Under the pieces are notes generated by a model. It was not told the DNA's origin. It did no database searches and worked only from the letters and a program-made list of their open reading frames with translations. Below, piece by piece: positions 12,245-27,500 of a stretch of DNA of 27,500 nucleotides (the stretch's first letter is position 1; each line of letters starts with the position of its first letter). The stretch is from Tubiluchus corallicola. Its lineage: Eukaryota; Priapulida; Priapulimorpha; Priapulimorphida; Tubiluchidae. The stretch is from the NCBI GenBank assembly GCA_030141605.1, contig JAQGDQ010000611.1:77501-105000 (forward strand), in the 5' to 3' direction. Both the position numbers and the translations under genes were made by a program.

Positions 12245-13035
12245 CAACAACGACGACAATGACAACAATGACGATGACTATAATTAAGAGAAGTGACAGC
12301 AACAGTAAAAGCAAGACCAAAAACAAGTCCAAGACAAAAGAAGCAAGAACAAGCACAAGAACAAGGACAAGGACAAAAAACACGAGCAAGACAAAGAGCA
12401 GACTAAAGAACACCAGGAGCAGGAACAACCGTAAAAGCAGAGCTAGACCAAGAACAACAGAAGCACACACAAGAGGAAAAGCAAGACAAGAACAAGGACA
12501 AAAGCATGAACAAGACCGAGAACAGAATCAAGCACAAGAACAAAAACGTGAAAAAGACCAATGACAACAGGAGAAAGAACAATAGTAAAAAAAGAACAAA
12601 AACAACAGAAGCAAGCAAGAGAGAAAAAACAGGAACAACTCCAAGGACAACAGGAGCAAGAACAACAGTAAGAGCAGAACAGGAACAAGAACAAAAAAGC
12701 AAGCACAAGAGAAAAACAAAAACAAGACCAAGGACAACAGGAAGAAGAACAACAGAAGAAAGCACAAGAAGGAAAACATGAACAAGACCAAGGACGACAG
12801 GGGCAAGAACAACAGTAAGAGTAGAAAAAGAACAAAAATACCAATACGCAAAAGCAAGAACAAGAAAAAGAACAACAGAAGCAAGAGCAAAGAAGCAAGA
12901 ACAAGAACAAGAGCAGGAACAACAACAGCAAAAACAAGAAGCAGAGTGAAACAAAGACAAAGAGTTGCACAAGTACTGCTATGGCCACATCAAGAGCAAC
13001 AATGACTGCAGCAACAACAACAACAATGACAGCAC
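12245..13035. repeat. Degenerate CAA/AAG/GAC purine-rich low-complexity region
   Basis: About 790 bp of AACAAGAACAAGGACAA-like sequence. Several plus frames (Lys/Arg/Thr-rich) and minus frames (Leu/Val/Phe/Cys-rich) are open at once, which is typical of biased composition rather than coding. Confidence 0.9.
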
Positions 13036-13039
13036 ACAG

Positions 13040-13615
13040 AATCACGAAGAACACAGGAAATGCTAAATGACTAAACTTTGAGGTTTATAAATTTGTGTCG
13101 GTAAATCTTGCGCAGAGTAAATGGCTTCACCACTTTTCTTGGCGTATTGAGCTCCTTTCTCTGGCTTCCCGGCATCAAAACTAATACGCGAGAAGCCTTA
13201 CTCAAACCTACGCGTTTGGACGTCTCCAGGTCACGTGATCACGTCGAGATGACGCATTTAAGGAGCGACGTAGGTCTATTAATAATAAGAAAATAAATGC
13301 AAGTTAAACGGAAAAGTCGTTTTCACGGTTTCGTTACTGTAAAAAATAAAGCGTTACGAATGATATGCAAGCCAAATTGATTTTAGATTTGATTTTTTAC
13401 AGTATGTTTCCCAGTTACTGATATTCTGAAAATCATTTCACTAAGAACAATGAATTCTACAGAAGAACAAATAAGTGAAAAGGAAAAGCAGGAAGAAGAA
13501 GAGAAAACTCTCATGATATGTTTGTGAAAATTGATGACGATGCTTAATATTTTATTTTAAAAAACGCATTTACATGAATGGACCTCTAGTTGCCTCAAAG
13601 TTTAACTTAATAAAG
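13040..13615. other. No gene recognised
   Basis: A unique stretch with higher CpG at 13110-13270. A 62-codon frame there (13108-13296) has no recognisable motif. Confidence 0.4.
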
Positions 13616-13618
13616 TAC

Positions 13619-13640
13619 GCACACACACACACGCATACAT

Positions 13641-13685
<45 letters not shown>

Positions 13686-13812
13686 CCCTCTCACACACAC
13701 GCATGCACACACACACACGCACACACACACACACGCACACACCCTCACAAACACACACATGCACACACACACATGCACGCACACACGCACACACGCACAC
13801 GCACACACACAC
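13619..13812. repeat. (CA)n microsatellite with CG and TG variants
   Basis: ACACAC runs interrupted by ACGC, ATGC and CCTC. The HTHT and CVCV frames are repeat artefacts. Confidence 0.98.
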
Positions 13813-14046
13813 GTGGGAAATGTGGGAAACAAAAAACTTGAAACTTGAAACTCTGCTTGAAATTTAAATTTTTAAACTTAAAATTTACCGGGTTTTTGTA
13901 TATCACACTGAATATTGTACAGTAGCACTGTACTTCAATTTCCGCTTTTGCAAACACGTGTAACCCGCTCATGGAATGTTTGTGCTATTGAAAATTATGT
14001 TCAGTTGTGACGTCATCGCTAATTGGGCTCCCCGGCCTTTACTTAA

Positions 14047-14772
14047 AACGCAATAAAACCCTCCACTTACATGAAGCTTAAAAATGCGTCTTGGAATTTT
14101 ATACCAACTTACGCATATATGATATGCAAGCCACTGCATATCATATACGTACTGCCTTTTAGCATACAGGGCTTGAGTCGGCAGAGCGCTGTATAAAACA
14201 TGTAAATTCAAACTCCCGCTATGACAGTTAGAGGCATCCAATTTGACGATAAGTCGTTTAAAACATGTTTAAATAGCACTGAGTAAAGTTTGAAAAATAA
14301 TCAGCGCATGCGTAGCGCACACGACAATAACTTAGTAAGATTTTAAATTACTGTATTTTGTCAGTAAGGTTAAAAATACGCTTTTGGTTAATGAGCGGCG
14401 CACCCTGGAGGGTGAGTCAGCAACATTTTACCAATTGGTGAAAACGTTTTAAATAATTAACAATTTTCTTTTCTAGTTACATAAGCCTTTCAAGCAGGTA
14501 AGCGAAATGCTAAGTAATATAACTTTGTATGGAAAGGTTTTTGGGGCATAGTTTAACATTGCCTTTTTTCCCACATTCGTTGTGCGTATATGACGTCATG
14601 TAATGGCGCGGTTGGGACATTACTATTGCGCGAACACTATTGCGGTTAGAACACAATAAAAACAAACAAAAAATCCTTTCAACGCGAGTACGACATACGC
14701 ATAAAATTGTTATAAAGTAATATAATTTTTTGAGGCGATTTTTCTGAAACCTACTTCAGGTACCCCTTTTCT
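14047..14772. mobile_element. Candidate TTAA-target insertion within family A copy 3
   Basis: Flanking TTAA at 14043-14046 and 14773-14776 correspond to a single TTAA in copy 2 (TTAATTAAGTTTTTAACC), as expected for a TTAA duplication. The insert has no long open frame. I see no terminal inverted repeat between its ends, so a piggyBac-type origin is only suggested. It carries a family B segment and a 12-bp hairpin at 14117-14146. Confidence 0.5.
14385..14570 (+). repeat. Repeat family B, copy 2
   Basis: AATTTTCTTTTCTAGTTACA, TAAGCCTTTCAAGCAGGTAAG and AATATAACTTTGTATGGAAA match copies 1 and 3. It lies within the TTAA-flanked insertion. Confidence 0.75.
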
Positions 14773-15444
14773 TTAAGTTTTTAGCCTGTTAAATTATTAT
14801 CAGAAACACTTTGGTATTATCATGGGTGTCAAGAGGTATGCTTTTCTGTATTTCAAAATAGAGAGGATACGAAAAATCGAATCATCCTCTTTCCTTTTAA
14901 AAAGTTGACGCTTATCGCTCAGTGCCTGTAATCTGAGCATGCGCTGCGAAACACACACTACTTCAGCACCTGCTACGAAGAATGCCAAAATAGCGTGTTC
15001 CACACTGCATAACAATAGAACTAAACATATTAGGAGAAACACATGGATTCATTTGCTGAGTCTGGTCCGATCATTAATCACTGAGCAGGTGAAACGAATG
15101 GAACAGAGACGTAGAAAACCAAACAACTGCCTGCTGCCATCTGTTGGGCGACTTTTAAATAATAAATGCCAAGTATTTTTCTGTAAAAGAATAATTATAA
15201 CAGAGTTTCTTTAGAACTTAATTGTTATAATTAAGGTTAATTATTATTATTATTATTTAGTACTTAATTATATGGTTATAATTACGAGTGAAAATTATTT
15301 TTTGAACAAAAAATTAATAAATCTTAAAGGTACTTAAGACTGCTGAAGAAATTTTATCAATAGAACTCTTTATAGGTGAGTAAATTTCCCGAAGTGTTCT
15401 TAAAGCAAAACCGAACCCAATCTTAAGCTGTAGGTCAAAACAAT

Positions 15445-16046
15445 CTTCTCTTTGAAATATTGAAAGGAAACGTACTATTTTTTTCATAAATGACTTACGT
15501 GAAAGAATTATTACCACACAAACACAATTTCGCATTCACGCCGCTACTTCTTCGCTGTTACATGCATTTCGCCATTCGCTAGTATGACGGGCACTAGCGC
15601 CTACATTTCTGACGGAAACGCATTATACAAAAACAGGTGCTGTACCTCTCAGTTCAGAAGTGTTAGTTTCTGATGAACTACGCACGTTCGACAGCTAATG
15701 CGCGAACACAGCGGTAAATTTGAAATTTGAATTTTTATCTTAAAACATGCCTAGTTTTAGTACAACACATTGAATATCTTACAGTAGCACTGTACTTCAA
15801 TTTTTGCTTTCGAAAACACGTGTACATGCTCATGGAATATTTTTGCTTTTGAAAATTATGTTAGTTTGTGACGTCACCAATAGTTGGGCTCCTCCGCCAT
15901 TAATTAAATTTTTAATCTATTATTTAATTATCAGGAACACTTTTTCAGCATTGATTGTGTTAAAATGTATACTTTTTATCAGACTTGAAAATGGGGTAGT
16001 AAATTTTTTTTGGGACGTAGTGTAATATAGCCTTCTCTTCCCCTTT
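15445..16046 (+). repeat. Repeat family A, copy 4
   Basis: Nearly full-length match to copies 1 and 2: GTGAAAGAATTATTACCACA, TTCGCTGTTACATGCATTTC, CTTACAGTAGCACTGTACTT, CTCCGCCATTAATTAA. TGACGTCA lies at 15869-15876. Its tail pairs with an inverted copy at 16085-16133. Confidence 0.88.
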
Positions 16047-16084
16047 AAGTATTTCTTTTAAAGGAAGACAGGATGATTTTTCAT

Positions 16085-16275
16085 AAAAGGGAAGAGAAGA
16101 CTATATTAAACTATGTCGCAAAAAATTTACTACACAAACTTAATTACTTTGCATTACTCTTACCAATTTGAAAGGCTTGCGTATTAGAAAAGAAAATTCT
16201 TAATAATTTAAACTATTCGCGCCAAAATGCTAAAACGGCACTGCATTGCCATCCCAGTGTGCACCATCGATTTAG
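16085..16275 (-). repeat. Repeat family B, copy 3 (inverted)
   Basis: The reverse complement gives GGTGCACACTGGGATGGC, TTTAAATTATTAAGAATTTTC and AAGCCTTTCAAATTGGTAAG. It joins head-to-head with family A copy 4, forming inverted arms 15996-16046 / 16085-16133. Confidence 0.8.
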
Positions 16276-16639
16276 CAAAAAACACATTATTGATCTTATT
16301 GAAAATGAAAAGTAATTAAGACTTTTGCTTAATTAGCAAAGAATGTGCTGCGAATGCTCTGGTCATTTTATCAAACTTTACTAACGTTATCTAAACTTGT
16401 CTCAAACAACTTACCATTAAAATAGCGGCACCTAACTGTCATTGCGGGAGTTAAAATTTCTAAGTTTTATGCAGCGTTACTGTTAACGCAAGCCATGTAT
16501 GCAGTAAGGCAGAATGAAAGTGATATGAAACTTCGAGACGAATTTCAACGATAATACATTAATAGTTAAGAATTCTTAAAGGACAAGACAGCATTCAAAA
16601 TATATGTAGAAACAGCGACAGCAGCGCCATCTATAGTAG

Positions 16640-16645
16640 TTTATT
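16640..16645 (-). terminator. Candidate poly(A) signal, distal copy
   Basis: AATAAA on the minus strand, about 200 nt after the fukutin stop. It lies in the downstream copy of the 134-bp tandem duplication. Confidence 0.35.
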
Positions 16646-16773
16646 TACAATACTTAACGAAAAGTTACAATGTTCCTGAGAATGATAATTGTAACAGCTA
16701 GAGAAGACTAGCACAAAAGTTTTGCTTTATAAATATATGTAGAAAACAGCGACAACAGCGCCATCTATAGTAG

Positions 16774-16779
16774 TTTATT
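16774..16779 (-). terminator. Candidate poly(A) signal, proximal copy
   Basis: AATAAA on the minus strand, about 62 nt after the fukutin stop, in the upstream copy of the tandem duplication. It is the first canonical hexamer after the stop codon. Cleavage has not been shown. Confidence 0.45.
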
Positions 16780-16841
16780 TACAATACTTAATGAAAGGTT
16801 ACAATGTTCCTGAGAATGATAATTATAACAACTAGAGAAGA

Positions 16842-26424
<9,583 letters not shown>

Positions 26425-27045
26425 AATATGAAATGGCCTGTAAAAGTCCCTTCTAGGCCTACATGCCTGTATAGCGGTATTCGTGAACTGGTTGCTGTAA
26501 AGAGCTGACGGGTTGGTTCAGTATGACTTTGCTTAGTTTACTGAGCGGCGAGGCGTTGATTATGTTTGCGTTTAGGAGCGGAACGGTACCGCTCTGGATG
26601 GGATGCCCACCAAACCGTCACTAATCCTGTGAACCTTATGCACTTTTGCTCAAACGCTCGCTACAATTGCAACGTGAATTCTGAACAAGACACCGATCCA
26701 TCAAGTCAACTTTCCCGTGTTTTAACTTTGATGTGACTGAAGCACAGATATGAAATGCCATCACACCAGTACGACAACATACACACTAATTCAGAATTCA
26801 TATACCCACGGCCATATTAATTAAATCATGATTTTTTTCATTTTTTTGTGCATACTTGTAAATATGTTTGATTTTATTCGTCGTTACTTTCCATTACTGC
26901 ACAGTAGTTTAGATTGCACTGACGCGTTTGCCGTTTGCAGTGTAAGTTTTTATTAACTAACACTGATTGATCATCTCCGTAAAGTTTTTATCAGTGATTA
27001 TTAATGTATTTTAATGGCAAATGAAGATTATTATACCTATATATA
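26425..27045 (-). promoter_or_regulatory. FKTN: Fukutin 5' flank and probable promoter region
   Basis: This stretch is upstream of the fukutin start codon and is less repetitive and richer in CpG than its surroundings between about 26450 and 26640. No TATA box is evident near the ATG. It includes an inverted motif GAGCGG...CCGCTC at 26576-26595. The transcription start cannot be placed from sequence alone. Confidence 0.3.
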
Positions 27046-27046
27046 T

Positions 27047-27105
27047 TATCTCGGGCCGCTCTACCATTAGGTAAACTAGGCAGTTGCCTAGGGCGCAAAG
27101 TCGTG
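27047..27105. repeat. Short interspersed repeat end with CTAGGCA palindrome
   Basis: GGGCCGCTCTACCATTAGG leads into CTAGGCAGTTGCCTAG, a 7-bp inverted repeat with a 2-base loop, then GGGCGC. It looks like a fragment of an interspersed element, but I cannot assign a family. Confidence 0.35.
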
Positions 27106-27160
27106 CAAGAATTCTTTAATTTTTAAGTTTGCAATAAAGTAACATAGTTTATGTGTAATG

Positions 27161-27500
27161 TCTTTTCACACTTTCGTTGTGCGCACGCGCAGTTGCTGTA
27201 GGTCAAAGGTTAAGTGTGCCACAGCAACGCGTCTTAGCTATAACCGTCACGTGACATGTGGGTAAAGCAAAGCCCAATTAAGTTCAGTTGTTTTACGTGG
27301 ACTTTACTTAATAATTATTATTCATTAATCTGTGCGGGATATTGCTTGGGAACAAGAAAAATAAATTAGGTAGGGTTCTACAGGTAGCATTCGTCCATTT
27401 TCTTAATTACTATCACAATAGCACCGGCTGCGAGGCGTCGTCAAGTGCACACAAATGCACTGTCTGGTACACTTAACCTTTGACCTTCTCACGATCATCA
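27161..27500 (-). mobile_element. Second MITE copy, cut by the window end
   Basis: It reads as the reverse complement of 18560-18930: CGTTGTGCGCACGCGCAG, GGTCAAAGGTTAAGTGTG, GTCACGTGACATGTGGGTAA, GCAAAGCCCA and, at the edge, TACACTTAACCTTTGACC. It is slightly diverged and lacks the central 10-bp hairpin as a perfect match. Confidence 0.88.

Larger units (their letters stand above)
13885..14895 (+). repeat. Repeat family A, copy 3, interrupted by an insertion
   Basis: A-family sequence runs at 13885-14046 (GTATATCACACTGAATATTG ... GGGCTCCCCGGCC), stops, and resumes at 14773 (TTAAGTTTTTAGCCTGTTAA ... ACGAAAAATCGAATCATCC). The 726 bp between are flanked by TTAA on both sides. The left end abuts the (CA)n array. 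TGACGTCA lies at 14008-14015. Confidence 0.8.

Noticed and set aside
12234-13054. Long Lys/Arg/Thr-rich and Leu/Val/Cys-rich frames
   Set aside because: Several overlapping frames on both strands come from one purine-biased low-complexity region.
13570-13867. HTHT and CVCV frames
   Set aside because: Translation of (CA)n.

Overview
This window is animal nuclear DNA: AT-rich, dominated by microsatellites, minisatellites and short interspersed repeats. It holds one recognisable, apparently intact multi-exon protein gene. Consensus GT-AG introns, a LINE reverse-transcriptase remnant and MITE-like elements point to a metazoan, probably an invertebrate. I cannot name the phylum.

The right half (about 16.8-26.4 kb, minus strand) carries a fukutin (FKTN) orthologue. 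I reconstructed eight coding exons by eye from consensus splice sites and continuous reading phase. They total 1419 nt, or 472 codons plus stop; human fukutin is 461 aa. The model has an N-terminal signal-anchor, a fukutin-specific middle region and a complete LicD-type nucleotidyl/phospho-ribitol-transferase domain with the WYRQC, DxD, FFFY, FPKF and YG..W..P motifs. In known animals fukutin transfers ribitol-5-phosphate from CDP-ribitol to the core M3 glycan of alpha-dystroglycan in the Golgi. Most introns contain a different simple repeat or transposon: a 35-bp minisatellite, a MITE, (GAT)n, (AAC)n/(ATC)n, (GTTAC)n plus (AAT)n, (GTTT)n plus a composite repeat element, and (CT)n.

The left half (1-16.5 kb) shows no gene I can support. 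It contains (CAA)n, a five-copy 68-bp tandem repeat with internal hairpins, several scattered copies of at least three repeat families (called A, B and C here), a strong 53-nt hairpin, (ATCA)n, a LINE 3' end with a three-copy 74-bp repeat, a degenerate AACTAGTTCC-rich array, purine-rich tracts, a 600-bp (AAGT)n array, and (CA)n. The long open frames there are by-products of simple repeats.

The strongest points for follow-up are splicing-related. Exon 7 of the fukutin gene starts with a perfect donor directly behind its acceptor (a recursive-splicing signature). A ten-copy pentanucleotide sits exactly in the branch-point zone of exon 4. A 134-bp tandem duplication covers the stop codon and poly(A) signal. 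A TTAA-flanked insertion and DR1-like motifs inside MITE terminal repeats are also notable. I see no previously undescribed defence or biosynthetic system.
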